A DNA stretch of 64,000 bases from Clostridiales bacterium (GTDB lineage Bacteria; Bacillota; Clostridia; Oscillospirales; Butyricicoccaceae), in NCBI GenBank assembly GCA_004555915.1, contig SFJM01000002.1:1-64000 (forward strand). The letters run 5' to 3'. Below the pieces are notes generated by a model. That model had not been told where the DNA came from and did no database searches. It was given only the letters and a program-made list of their open reading frames with translations. A program made the translations under genes and the position numbers. This document shows, in pieces, positions 16,010-24,333 of this stretch (position 1 is its first letter; each line of letters starts with the position of its first letter).

Positions 16010-16831
16010 TCATTCCTCATTCCTGTCCGGAAAATCTACTGTCTGACAAACGTTTTGCAAAATCTGCCTGCTTTGCCGCAGCTCATCAGGATTGGAATAA
16101 TCGTTGCTGTATACCTCCACCATGCCGGAGCCATGATAGCCATGCGCCTCCAGCTGCTGAAACAGCTCCCGGAAGTCCACATTCCCCTGTCCGGGAAGCA
16201 GGCAGTCCGAGGCATCGGTATAATCACTGATATGCAGATTGACAATGCGGTCACCCACTGTCTCTACATACTCCTCCCAACTGGCTCCGGCGCGGTAGGC
16301 CTGTTTGATATCCAGCGTGTAACGCAGTTCCGGAACGCCTTCATACAGCTGTCTCAGGAACGCCAGATCGCTGGATTTACACCAGGATACATTTTCCTGT
16401 GTAAAGGTGATTCCATGGGATGCAGCCCGTTCACACAGCCTGTGATAGGTTTCTACCCGCCGGTGCTGGCTGCGCGCCGGCGGCAAACCACGGGAACGAA
16501 GCGTTTCCCCATGAAAGGTAAAATAAGATGCGCCGAAAAACGCTGCCGCCTCAAAATACCGTTCATACTGATCCAGTGCATCCTCGGTGCGCCGGGCATA
16601 ATCGGAAAACAGCAAATGCCCTTCCATTGCCGAGGTATATGGATGGACGGAAACCACCTGCAGGTCCAGCGCATCCAGGGACTGCTTCAATTGTGTCCGG
16701 AAAGGCGGTGCATACTCACTTTCTGAATTGATAAATAGTTCGACCCGCTGAAATCCCAGTTCTGCCGCGGCGGCAATCCCCTGTTCAATGGGTGCCGGAT
16801 AAAATGATGCTGTGGAAATTCCAATGTGCAC
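16010..16831 (-). CDS. Sugar phosphate isomerase/epimerase family TIM-barrel protein
   Basis: The GTG start is chosen because GAGGAGGG lies 7 bp upstream and the protein then begins with the barrel strand HIGISTASFYP, giving 273 residues. Metal-binding type segments of the xylose isomerase-like/AP endonuclease 2 fold are visible: ELFINSESEY, SVHPYTS, FTQENVSW, YTLDIKQAY and NLHISDYTD, ending MVEVYSNDY. The substrate cannot be told. It lies directly upstream of nrdR, a pairing that looks incidental. Confidence 0.82.
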   Translation of the reverse strand: MHIGISTASFYPAPIEQGIAAAAELGFQRVELFINSESEYAPPFRTQLKQSLDALDLQVVSVHPYTSAMEGHLLFSDYARRTEDALDQYERYFEAAAFFGASYFTFHGETLRSRGLPPARSQHRRVETYHRLCERAASHGITFTQENVSWCKSSDLAFLRQLYEGVPELRYTLDIKQAYRAGASWEEYVETVGDRIVNLHISDYTDASDCLLPGQGNVDFRELFQQLEAHGYHGSGMVEVYSNDYSNPDELRQSRQILQNVCQTVDFPDRNEE

Positions 16832-16872
16832 GCGCTTTCCCTCCTCTGTTATGTTCAGAATACCATATTTTT

Positions 16873-16912
16873 GAAAAAAAGAAAAGACCAGACAGAAGAT
16901 ATCTGTCTGGTC
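16873..16912 (-). terminator. Terminator of secD-secF
   Basis: An 11-bp stem (GACCAGACAGA / TCTGTCTGGTC) is followed on the minus strand by TTTTCTTTTTTTC. Confidence 0.9.
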
Positions 16913-16983
16913 CGTCCGCAATATGTTTTCTTTCTGACCGGATTGCAGAGGACACAGCCTGTGTGCTCCCCTTCCGCGCTATG

Positions 16984-17949
16984 TTACGAAGCCTTTTTCT
17001 TCTTCGACTTGGACTGCTGTGCCTTGGCCATTGCCTTTTCGCGCTGGTTCTTACGAAGCAGGCCACGGTACTTTGCCCACAGGGAGCCTGCAAGGAACAG
17101 GGAGGAATATGCACCTGCAATAATACCAATAATCATCGGCAGCGTGAACTGACGCAGGCTGGTAACACCAAAGATGAAGATCATGCCCACGGTCAGCAGG
17201 GTCGTAATCGAGGTATTGATGGTACGACCAACCGTCTGCCACAGGCTCTTTTCCACTGTATCCTCGAACAGCTCACGACGGGCATATTTCCGGTTTTCAC
17301 GGACGCGGTCAAATACAATGATGCTGGAGTTAATGGAATAACCCAGAATTGTCAGTGCAACTGCAATAAAGGTGGTATTGAACGGAATCCGGAAAACAAT
17401 ATAGGCAGACAGCACGATCAGCAGGTCATGTGCCAGACAGGTAACCGCTGCCAGACCGGATGTCAGCTCGAAACGGAAGGTAATATAAATCAGCATCAGT
17501 ACAACCGCCACAAGCGCTGCTGTGATTGCCTTGCCCTGCATTTCCTTACCGATGGTCGCGTTCACATCAGAAATGTTCTGGGTATCGTCGTCTGTGATGC
17601 CAAATGCTTCCTGCATTGCTTCCACAACTGCGGTCTGCTGTGCATTATCCAGCTTGGTGCACTTAATCAGAACCTGCTCACCGTTATCACCGGTTTTCTG
17701 TACCGAGGACGGTGCAACACCAGTTGCCTCTTCCACAAGCTCCGGAATAGTCGTGCCGGACAGCTCACTGGTTACTTCTTCATGAATATCAAAGGTCATG
17801 CTGGTACCGCCGACAAAATCCACGTCCATATTGAACAGGTTCATGCCAAACGGAAGGGTTACCAGACCTACCAGACCCGGAGCCATGAGAATCAGGGAAA
17901 TAACCGCAAAAATCGGGAATTTCTTCACAATTGAAAATCTGTTCTGCAT
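16984..17949 (-). CDS. secF: Protein translocase subunit SecF
   Basis: The 321-residue membrane protein has one N-terminal transmembrane helix, an extracytoplasmic domain beginning with DVDFVGGTSMTFD, and five further helices with GYSINSSIIVFDRVREN, the conserved SecF signature. It ends in a Lys-rich cytoplasmic tail. SecDF uses the proton-motive force to help pull secreted proteins through SecYEG. It starts 4 bp after secD, so the two are co-translated as separate proteins rather than as the single SecDF chain of Bacillus subtilis. Confidence 0.95.
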   Translation of the reverse strand: MQNRFSIVKKFPIFAVISLILMAPGLVGLVTLPFGMNLFNMDVDFVGGTSMTFDIHEEVTSELSGTTIPELVEEATGVAPSSVQKTGDNGEQVLIKCTKLDNAQQTAVVEAMQEAFGITDDDTQNISDVNATIGKEMQGKAITAALVAVVLMLIYITFRFELTSGLAAVTCLAHDLLIVLSAYIVFRIPFNTTFIAVALTILGYSINSSIIVFDRVRENRKYARRELFEDTVEKSLWQTVGRTINTSITTLLTVGMIFIFGVTSLRQFTLPMIIGIIAGAYSSLFLAGSLWAKYRGLLRKNQREKAMAKAQQSKSKKKKAS

Positions 17950-17953
17950 TGTC

Positions 17954-19264
17954 TCACGCCTCCTTGCTCTTTCTTACACCATACAGCTTCGGATTGGTAA
18001 CCCGGAAGTCTGCCATACGCTTGAGAAGGAACTTTGTTACGGTCACTGCGGTAAACATCGACAGGACAACGCCGATGCCCAGTGTCAGTGCAAAGCCCTT
18101 GACTGTGCCGGTACCCATAAAGTACAGCACGAAAGCAGCGATCAGGGTGGTGACATTGGAGTCCAGAATCGCGGAGAACGCACGGTTAAAGCCTGCGTCA
18201 ATTGCCGCACGGATGGTCTTGCCATTGCTCAGCTCATCGCGCATACGCTCAAAAATGACAACATTCGCGTCTACCGCCATACCGATTGACAGGATAATAC
18301 CTGCAATGCCCGGCAGGGACAGATTGACATGTGCCGCCGACAGGATAACCAGATCCAGTGCGGTATAGAAAATCAGCGCAATCGAAGCAACCATGCCCGG
18401 CAGACGATAGAACAGAATCATAAACAGCATAACCAGCAGAATGCCCAGTGCGCCTGCCTTGATGCTGGTAGACAGTGCCTTCTCACCCAGCTGCGGACCT
18501 ACGGAGCTCATGCTGACCTCCTCCAGAGAGAACGGCAGCTGGCCGATGTTGATCTGCTCCGCCAGGGTCTTGGCGGTTTCTGCTGTAAAGCTGCCGGAAA
18601 TTACACAGGAATCACCGGTAATACCGGTAGCAGCATATTCCGAACCAACAGATGGCTGGGACAGCACCTCATCATCCATCATAATTTTGATGTAATTGCT
18701 GCCGCTCTCGGCATTGGCAGCAGCTTTGGTAGCTTCCGTCCACTTTTCTACCGCGTCATCGTTGAATGTAACCGTAACATAGTGCTGGCTGGTCATATCA
18801 GACTGGGAAATCTGTCCATAGCCAGAGGTTGCAGACTTGATGCCGGAGCCATCCAGTACAACATTGCCTTCCGCATCGGTAAACGTCAGCTGTGCGGTTG
18901 CGCCCAGCACGGATACAGCCTCTGCCGGGTCGTTGATTGCCGGGATGTCCACCTTCACACGGTTATCTCCCACCAGTTCAACGGTCGCCTCGGTATAGCC
19001 CAGAGAGTCCAGACGCTTCTGCAGCATAGCCTGTACCGATGCCATATCGGTCTGCAGATTTGCCTTGTTGTAATCATCGTCCAAAATTGCTTCGAACGTG
19101 ATGGAGGAGCCGCCTACCAGATCCAGGCCGCGACGGATGCCATCTTCCTCATCCATCGCGCTTGCAATCGACAGCGGTCCAACGTTGAGTCCAAATACCG
19201 CCGTGCAGCTCAGCAGCGCAATGACTGCGATCACAGCGATAAAGGACAGGATACTTTTTTTCAA
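17954..19264 (-). CDS. secD: Protein translocase subunit SecD
   Basis: The 436-residue subunit starts at a TTG with AGGAGG 9 bp upstream. An N-terminal helix (SFIAVIAVIALLSC) is followed by the periplasmic-type P1 domain with GIRRGLDLVGGSSITFEA. Five C-terminal helices carry IILSIGMAVDANVVIFERMRDE, the SecD4 motif with the Asp needed for proton coupling. It is shorter than the E. coli protein but complete. It forms an operon with secF, with its own promoter at 19300-19328. Confidence 0.95.
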   Translation of the reverse strand: MKKSILSFIAVIAVIALLSCTAVFGLNVGPLSIASAMDEEDGIRRGLDLVGGSSITFEAILDDDYNKANLQTDMASVQAMLQKRLDSLGYTEATVELVGDNRVKVDIPAINDPAEAVSVLGATAQLTFTDAEGNVVLDGSGIKSATSGYGQISQSDMTSQHYVTVTFNDDAVEKWTEATKAAANAESGSNYIKIMMDDEVLSQPSVGSEYAATGITGDSCVISGSFTAETAKTLAEQINIGQLPFSLEEVSMSSVGPQLGEKALSTSIKAGALGILLVMLFMILFYRLPGMVASIALIFYTALDLVILSAAHVNLSLPGIAGIILSIGMAVDANVVIFERMRDELSNGKTIRAAIDAGFNRAFSAILDSNVTTLIAAFVLYFMGTGTVKGFALTLGIGVVLSMFTAVTVTKFLLKRMADFRVTNPKLYGVRKSKEA

Positions 19265-19299
19265 AATCACTCGCCTCCTACGTGACAATAAGCAAATTT

Positions 19300-19328
19300 A
19301 TTATATATGATAATAGGATTGAAGTCAA
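19300..19328 (-). promoter_or_regulatory. secD-secF promoter
   Basis: On the minus strand TTGACT (19323-19328) and TATAAT (19300-19305) are 17 bp apart. The leader is about 30 nt. Confidence 0.8.
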
Positions 19329-19407
19329 TTTCATCAAGTAATTTTATTCAAAAAATAACATTTTCACGGTTTTTTCGTATTCCTTTGCCTTCACAGCAGA
19401 TCATCAG

Positions 19408-19441
19408 ACAAAAAATACCGCAGGACAGCAATCCTGCGGTA
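19408..19441 (-). terminator. Terminator of purB
   Basis: A 10-bp stem (TACCGCAGGA / TCCTGCGGTA) is followed on the minus strand by a TTTTTTG run. Confidence 0.85.
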
Positions 19442-19477
19442 TGTATGTTTGTATATTTTTTATCGTGGCAACGAAAC

Positions 19478-20908
19478 TTACAGATTGATTTCCACCTTGA
19501 TGTTATCCTCACCGAGATACTTCTCAATGCGCGGCATGACATCATTTGCAATGAAGTCCTCAACCTGCTGCGGTGCACGGCCCACATATGCCTTCGGGTC
19601 CATCTCTGCCAGGATCTCTTCCTTGGTCAGGCCGAACATCGGGTCGTTGGCAATCAGGTCAACCATGTTGTTGTCCAGGCCCTCTTCCTTCACGCGCTTG
19701 CCTGCGGTGATGGAATGCTGGCGGATGCGCTCATGCAGCTCCTGACGGTTGCCGCCGCGCTTCACTGCACTCATCATGATGTTTTCGGTTGCCATAAACG
19801 GCAGCTCACTCATAACGCGCTTTTCAATAGACTTCGGATAAACCACAATGCCTTCCGAAATGTTAATCATAATATTCAGGATGGCATCAATGCCCAAAAA
19901 TGCTTCCGGAACCGAAATACGCTTGTTTGCGGAGTCATCCAGCGTGCGCTCAAACCACTGGGTAGCTGTGGTGACAGCCGGATTCAGGGTGTCAATCAGC
20001 ACATAACGTGCCAGTGAACAAATACGCTCAGAACGCATCGGATTGCGCTTGTACGGCATTGCAGAGGAACCGATCTGATGTGCTTCAAACGGCTCTTCCA
20101 GTTCCTTCAGATGCTGCAGCAGGCGCATATCGGTTGCGAACTTGCTGGCAGACTGTGCAATACCACCCAGGGTAGCAACAACCTGTGCATCAATCTTTCT
20201 GGAATAGGTCTGTCCGGAAACCGGAACAACACCCGGGAAACCGAAATCTTCTGCAATCATCTGCTCCATCTTACGGATCTTCTCATGGTCACCGTCAAAC
20301 AGCTCCATAAAGCTTGCCTGGGTACCGGTCGTACCCTTGGAACCCAGCATACGCATATTGGCAATGCGGAATTCCAGCTCATCCAGATCCATCAGCAGCT
20401 CATTGATCCACAGGGTTGCACGCTTGCCGACGGTGGTCAGCTGTGCCGGCTGGAAATGGGTGAAGCCCAGCGTCGGCATATCCTTGTACTGCTGTGCAAA
20501 GTCAGACAGACGATGGATAACAGCAACCAGCTTCTTGCGGACGATCTTCAGACCTTCCTGCATCTGGATGATATCGGTATTGTCGCCAACATACGCGCTG
20601 GTAGCGCCCAGATGGATGATGCCGGCAGCCTTCGGGGCAACCTTGCCAAAGGTGTACACATGTGCCATAACGTCATGACGTACTTCCTTCTCACGCTTAC
20701 GGGCTACCTCGTAATCAATATTGTTGATGTTGGCTTCCATCTCGTCGATCTGTTCCTGTGTAATCGGCAGACCCAGCTCCTTTTCAGCCTTGGCCAGAGA
20801 TACCCACAGACGACGCCAGGTGGAGAACTTCATGTCCGGAGAAAATACATACAGCATCTCCGGGCTGGCATAACGGGAACAAAACGGGCTTTCGTATACG
20901 TTGCTCAT
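19478..20908 (-). CDS. purB: Adenylosuccinate lyase
   Basis: The 476-residue enzyme belongs to the fumarase/aspartase superfamily. It cleaves SAICAR and adenylosuccinate in purine synthesis. Visible signatures are HDVMAHVYTF, IIHLGATSAYVGDNTD and GSSAMPYKRNPMRSE, the flexible loop bearing the catalytic Ser. Length and motifs are complete, and the long form resembles the clostridial and eukaryote-like PurB. It is monocistronic between its own promoter and terminator, away from the other pur genes, with no PurR box or guanine riboswitch seen. Confidence 0.95.
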   Translation of the reverse strand: MSNVYESPFCSRYASPEMLYVFSPDMKFSTWRRLWVSLAKAEKELGLPITQEQIDEMEANINNIDYEVARKREKEVRHDVMAHVYTFGKVAPKAAGIIHLGATSAYVGDNTDIIQMQEGLKIVRKKLVAVIHRLSDFAQQYKDMPTLGFTHFQPAQLTTVGKRATLWINELLMDLDELEFRIANMRMLGSKGTTGTQASFMELFDGDHEKIRKMEQMIAEDFGFPGVVPVSGQTYSRKIDAQVVATLGGIAQSASKFATDMRLLQHLKELEEPFEAHQIGSSAMPYKRNPMRSERICSLARYVLIDTLNPAVTTATQWFERTLDDSANKRISVPEAFLGIDAILNIMINISEGIVVYPKSIEKRVMSELPFMATENIMMSAVKRGGNRQELHERIRQHSITAGKRVKEEGLDNNMVDLIANDPMFGLTKEEILAEMDPKAYVGRAPQQVEDFIANDVMPRIEKYLGEDNIKVEINL

Positions 20909-20967
20909 AAACTATATTCCTTTCCCGGCGTCCGCGAAAACCTGACGCCGACTCATCATTACATTAC

Positions 20968-20997
20968 ATTGTATTATGTGAAAGGAATTACTGTCAA
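20968..20997 (-). promoter_or_regulatory. purB promoter
   Basis: On the minus strand TTGACA (20992-20997) and TACAAT (20968-20973) are 18 bp apart. The -35 overlaps the last codons of the upstream aminotransferase gene. Confidence 0.7.
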
Positions 20998-22193
20998 GCC
21001 TCTGCAATAAATTTTTCCAGACGATCCAGACCCTTGTCGATATTTTCCATGGAGGTAGCATAGGACCAGCGCAGATAGTTCGGTGCAGCGAAAGCAGCGC
21101 ACGGAACGGTTGCAACCAGCGCCTTCTCCAGGAACAGTGCGGCAAAATCCGCATCGTTCTCAATCACATGGCCATACATAGTCTTGCCTACAAAGCCGGA
21201 CATATCCATCATGACATAGAATGCACCCTGCGGCTTGATGCAGGAAACGCCTTCAATCTTGTTCATGCGCTCTACCAGATGGTTGCGGCGAACCTCGAAC
21301 TGCTGACGCATTGCCTCAACCGAGCTCTGATCGCCTTCCAGTGCCTCAATCGCAGCCCACTGCGCCATGGTTGCCGGAGCACCGGTGGAATGGCTGGCAT
21401 AGCTTGCCATTGCCTTGGCTACCGTGGTATTGGACAGGGTATAGCCCACACGCCAGCCAGTCATGGCATAGGACTTGGAAACACCATTGACAACAATGCA
21501 CTGTTCCTTCATCGCCGGGGAAACCGATGCAATGGAGGTGTATTCAATGCCATCATATACCAGATTGCAGTAGATGTCATCTGCCAGTACATAGATACCG
21601 TGCTTCTCACAGACAGCTGCCAGAGCCTCCAGCTCTTCCTTTGTATAAACCATACCGGTCGGGTTGGACGGGGAGTTCAGCATGAACATCTTGGTCCTAT
21701 CGGTAATCGCAGCTTCCAGCTGTTCAGCGGTAATCTTAAAGTTGGAGGAAGCCTGTGCGCGAACCTCTACCGGAACAGCACCTGCCATACGGATCATCTC
21801 CGCATAGCTCAGCCAGTACGGAGCTGCAACAACAACCTCATCGCCCGGATCACAGCAAACCATGAGGGCAAGATATACACTGTGTTTTGCACCGGATGCA
21901 ACAACAACCTGGCTCGGTTCATAATCCAGATTCAGGTCTTCCTTCATTCGCTTGCAGATGGCCTTGCGCAGTTCCAGAACGCCTGCAGCCGGGGTATACT
22001 TGGTCTTATTATCACGAATTGCCTGAATGCCTGCTTCCTTTACATTCTCCGGAGTCGTAAAATCCGGCTCACCTACGCCGAAGTTGACAACATCAATACC
22101 CTCTGCCTTCATCTGCTTCGCTTTGGCACTGATTGCCAGTGTGGCGGACGGAGCAATTGCAGCTGCAATTTTGGAAATCGGTTTAACCATCAT
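20994..22193 (-). CDS. Class I/II pyridoxal-phosphate aminotransferase (aspartate aminotransferase type)
   Basis: The 399-residue enzyme has fold type I motifs: Tyr67-Thr68-Pro69, NSPSNPTG at 173-180, ADDIYCNLVYDG and the PLP lysine Lys240 in GVSKSYAMTGWRVGY. It fits the class Ib aspartate aminotransferase group, which moves amino groups between aspartate or related acids and 2-oxoglutarate. It could equally be a broad aromatic/aspartate transaminase. The ATG pair has GGAAAGGA upstream. It is a single gene with a strong promoter, and read-through into purB is possible because no terminator separates them. Confidence 0.88.
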   Translation of the reverse strand: MMVKPISKIAAAIAPSATLAISAKAKQMKAEGIDVVNFGVGEPDFTTPENVKEAGIQAIRDNKTKYTPAAGVLELRKAICKRMKEDLNLDYEPSQVVVASGAKHSVYLALMVCCDPGDEVVVAAPYWLSYAEMIRMAGAVPVEVRAQASSNFKITAEQLEAAITDRTKMFMLNSPSNPTGMVYTKEELEALAAVCEKHGIYVLADDIYCNLVYDGIEYTSIASVSPAMKEQCIVVNGVSKSYAMTGWRVGYTLSNTTVAKAMASYASHSTGAPATMAQWAAIEALEGDQSSVEAMRQQFEVRRNHLVERMNKIEGVSCIKPQGAFYVMMDMSGFVGKTMYGHVIENDADFAALFLEKALVATVPCAAFAAPNYLRWSYATSMENIDKGLDRLEKFIAEA

Positions 22194-22279
22194 ATTTCAT
22201 CCTTTCCGGGCGAATCCCTGCCGGCATTCACCACCGCGACTGCGTAACGCCGCGATATATTTTCTGTTCAACAGGTATT

Positions 22280-22308
22280 ATTATAGATATTTATGCACTT
22301 TTTTGCAA
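22280..22308 (-). promoter_or_regulatory. Promoter of the aminotransferase gene
   Basis: On the minus strand TTGCAA (22303-22308) and TATAAT (22280-22285) are 17 bp apart. The leader is about 80 nt. Confidence 0.8.
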
Positions 22309-22502
22309 CCAAAAACCTGCTTAATTTTAATTAGACGTGTAATTTCGATACTTTGAACAAAAATTATTGTTCAATTTGTTTTTTCACATCACTTTGCACA
22401 AAATGCAGGTCTTCAGAATGCAACTTGCATTTCATTTTTTCGTCGAAACTGCAAAAAATGAATTTTTTCCCTCAAATTCATGCAAGACGGATTTGGGAGG
22501 CA
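22309..22502. other. AT-rich intergenic stretch, no gene seen
   Basis: Between the aminotransferase promoter and the terminator of the rlmN-to-TSCPD chain I see only AT-rich sequence and a small inverted repeat (GAACAA / TTGTTC near 22354-22371). Short frames here have no ribosome site. Confidence 0.5.
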
Positions 22503-22534
22503 GAAAAAAAACGGAACTGTTGCCAGTTCCGTTT
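22503..22534 (-). terminator. Terminator of the long housekeeping operon
   Basis: A 9-bp stem (AACGGAACT / AGTTCCGTT) is followed on the minus strand by eight Ts. It ends the operon whose last gene is the TSCPD protein. Confidence 0.9.
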
Positions 22535-22554
22535 GTGCACAATATCAATTGGGA

Positions 22555-22794
22555 TTATTCACCCTGCTCCAGTGCGCGGGCAATCTGATCCGGGCAGGAA
22601 GTACCGCGTCCGCCGCAGTCAACACCCTTAAAAGCCTTGACAACCTGCTCCACCGGCATGCCCTTAATCAGACGGCAGATACCAGCCAGGTTTCCGGCAC
22701 ATCCGCCGATGACCTGTACATCCTCTACAATACCATCCTTGACACTGTAACGGATTTCTCTGGAGCATGTGCCCCTTGTCTTATAAACCTTCAT
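22555..22794 (-). CDS. TSCPD domain protein (TIGR03905-like)
   Basis: The start with AGGAGG 6 bp upstream gives a 79-residue protein. It matches the small TSCPD family by its DCGGRGTSCPDQIARAL ending, which resembles the C terminus of vitamin B12-dependent ribonucleotide reductases, and by GGCAGNLAGICRLIKG in the middle. Several Cys residues (CS, GGCAG, DCGG, SCPD) could bind metal. The function of the stand-alone family is unknown. It lies 22 bp after thiN as the last gene of the operon. Confidence 0.8.
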   Translation of the reverse strand: MKVYKTRGTCSREIRYSVKDGIVEDVQVIGGCAGNLAGICRLIKGMPVEQVVKAFKGVDCGGRGTSCPDQIARALEQGE

Positions 22795-22816
22795 ATCACT
22801 ATCCTCCTGATACACA

Positions 22817-23443
22817 TTATTTATCTTTACTTTCAATCACCAGGGCACGGCCAGTACCGATGGAAATCGTATACGTCGGTGCCACTGCCTCATTGGAAAT
22901 GGTAATCACCTGCGACCGGGACACCACCGCATCTGTCAGCGGATATTTCAATCCACGCAGCGTGACGCCCTGCAGGGACGCGTCCAGCGGAATGATGCCC
23001 ACATACTGATACGATGGATCTGCGGTATACTGCATTTCTCCGCCGCCGTGGAAAGTCACGCGGTTGCGGCTGTCACAGAATCTGCCGCAGCTTCCCTGTT
23101 CATACAGGTATTCCAGCAGGGACAGATTGGACAAAAAATGGTCGATCCGCCCGCCGGAGGCACACGCATAGGCAATCACATCCGCACCACGCCTCAGCGC
23201 CTCCCGGGTACAGCACATCAGGTCGCTGTCATCCTTTTCCGGCTTCAATGTGATGGTTTCGGTGTCTGTGTCCGGACGTTTGCCGGAGTCAAAATCGCCA
23301 ACCACCAGGTCAGGCCGGATGCCACAGGCTGCCGCATGACGGGTACCGCCATCTGCACAGATGATATAATCTGCCTGCTGTGCCAGCTCCCTGACATAAT
23401 CATATTCCGTTTCCGGCGCGGATGCAAGAATTAAAACATTCAT
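22817..23443 (-). CDS. thiN: Thiamine pyrophosphokinase
   Basis: The protein is 208 residues from the ATG that overlaps the rsgA stop by ATGA. It transfers pyrophosphate from ATP to thiamine, making the cofactor TPP. Signatures are ICADGGTRHA, LVVGDFDS, EKDDSDLMCC with the metal-binding Asp pair, and GGRIDHFLSNL. rsgA-(rpe)-thiN is a common Firmicute order; here the ribulose-phosphate epimerase gene is absent between them. A ThiW-type thiazole importer at 42941 adds to thiamine supply elsewhere in the window. Confidence 0.93.
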   Translation of the reverse strand: MNVLILASAPETEYDYVRELAQQADYIICADGGTRHAAACGIRPDLVVGDFDSGKRPDTDTETITLKPEKDDSDLMCCTREALRRGADVIAYACASGGRIDHFLSNLSLLEYLYEQGSCGRFCDSRNRVTFHGGGEMQYTADPSYQYVGIIPLDASLQGVTLRGLKYPLTDAVVSRSQVITISNEAVAPTYTISIGTGRALVIESKDK

Positions 23444-24327
23444 TTCAGCTTCCACTCCTTGATGTCTTTGACACTGTCGTACAGCTGGCAATAGCTTTCA
23501 TGCCGTTCCTTTGGGATTTCTCCCGCTTCCACAGCGGCACGGATGGCACAGCCCTTTTCCTTCACATGGGCACAGCCGGTAAACTGACACCGGTTCAGGT
23601 ACGGCTCAAACTCCCGGAACGCATACTGCAGATCGTCCTTCAGGATCAGATCCATGCGCTCGGTATCAAAGGCGGAAAATCCCGGCGTATCCGCAATGAA
23701 TCCGCCCACAGACAGCTCGACCAGTTCCACATGCCGGGTGGTATGCCGTCCCCGTGCAGTCTTGGGGCTGATAGAACCGGTTTTCATTTGGAACTGCGGG
23801 TCGATGGCATTGAGCAGGCTGGACTTGCCCACACCCGAGTTGCCGGCAAATGCGGAAACCCTGCCGGACAGCTGCGCCCGCAGCGCTTCAATCCCTTCCC
23901 CGGTCTGTGCGCTGACACGGAATACCGAAAAGCCTGCCTGGGTATAAATGGCATGCAGCCGGTCTCCGCGATCCAGGTCACATTTATTGATAACAATGAT
24001 GGTATCCATCTCTTTGTATGCCGCAATCGCTGTCACTTTGTCGATCAGCAATGTCTCCGTTACCGGTGGTGCGGCACTGCATACCACAACCAGCTGGTCC
24101 ACATTGGAAACTGCCGGACGCATCAACTGGTTTTTTCTCGGTTCGATGGACATCATGTAGCCGGTGCCATCGTCCTGTACCTCGATAACAACATGGTCTC
24201 CAATCACAGGCTTTTCCGCTGATTTACGGAATTTGCCCCGTGCCTTACATTCCACAACACCGGAATCCGTCCGGACATAATAAAATCCGCCGATTCCCTT
24301 GAGAATGGTTCCTTTTTCTGTTTTCAT
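23440..24327 (-). CDS. rsgA: Ribosome small subunit-dependent GTPase RsgA
   Basis: The 295-residue circularly permuted GTPase acts late in 30S subunit maturation. It has an N-terminal OB domain (KGIGGFYYVR), then NKCDL (G4), a SAQTGEGIEAL segment (G5), GNSGVGKSS (G1) and DTPGFSAF (G3) in permuted order. A C-terminal zinc site is formed by CQFTGCAHVKEKGC and a nearby His. It overlaps thiN by 4 bp and follows prkC by 6 bp, the usual neighbours in Gram-positive genomes. Confidence 0.95.
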   Translation of the reverse strand: MKTEKGTILKGIGGFYYVRTDSGVVECKARGKFRKSAEKPVIGDHVVIEVQDDGTGYMMSIEPRKNQLMRPAVSNVDQLVVVCSAAPPVTETLLIDKVTAIAAYKEMDTIIVINKCDLDRGDRLHAIYTQAGFSVFRVSAQTGEGIEALRAQLSGRVSAFAGNSGVGKSSLLNAIDPQFQMKTGSISPKTARGRHTTRHVELVELSVGGFIADTPGFSAFDTERMDLILKDDLQYAFREFEPYLNRCQFTGCAHVKEKGCAIRAAVEAGEIPKERHESYCQLYDSVKDIKEWKLK

Positions 24328-24333
24328 ACCGGA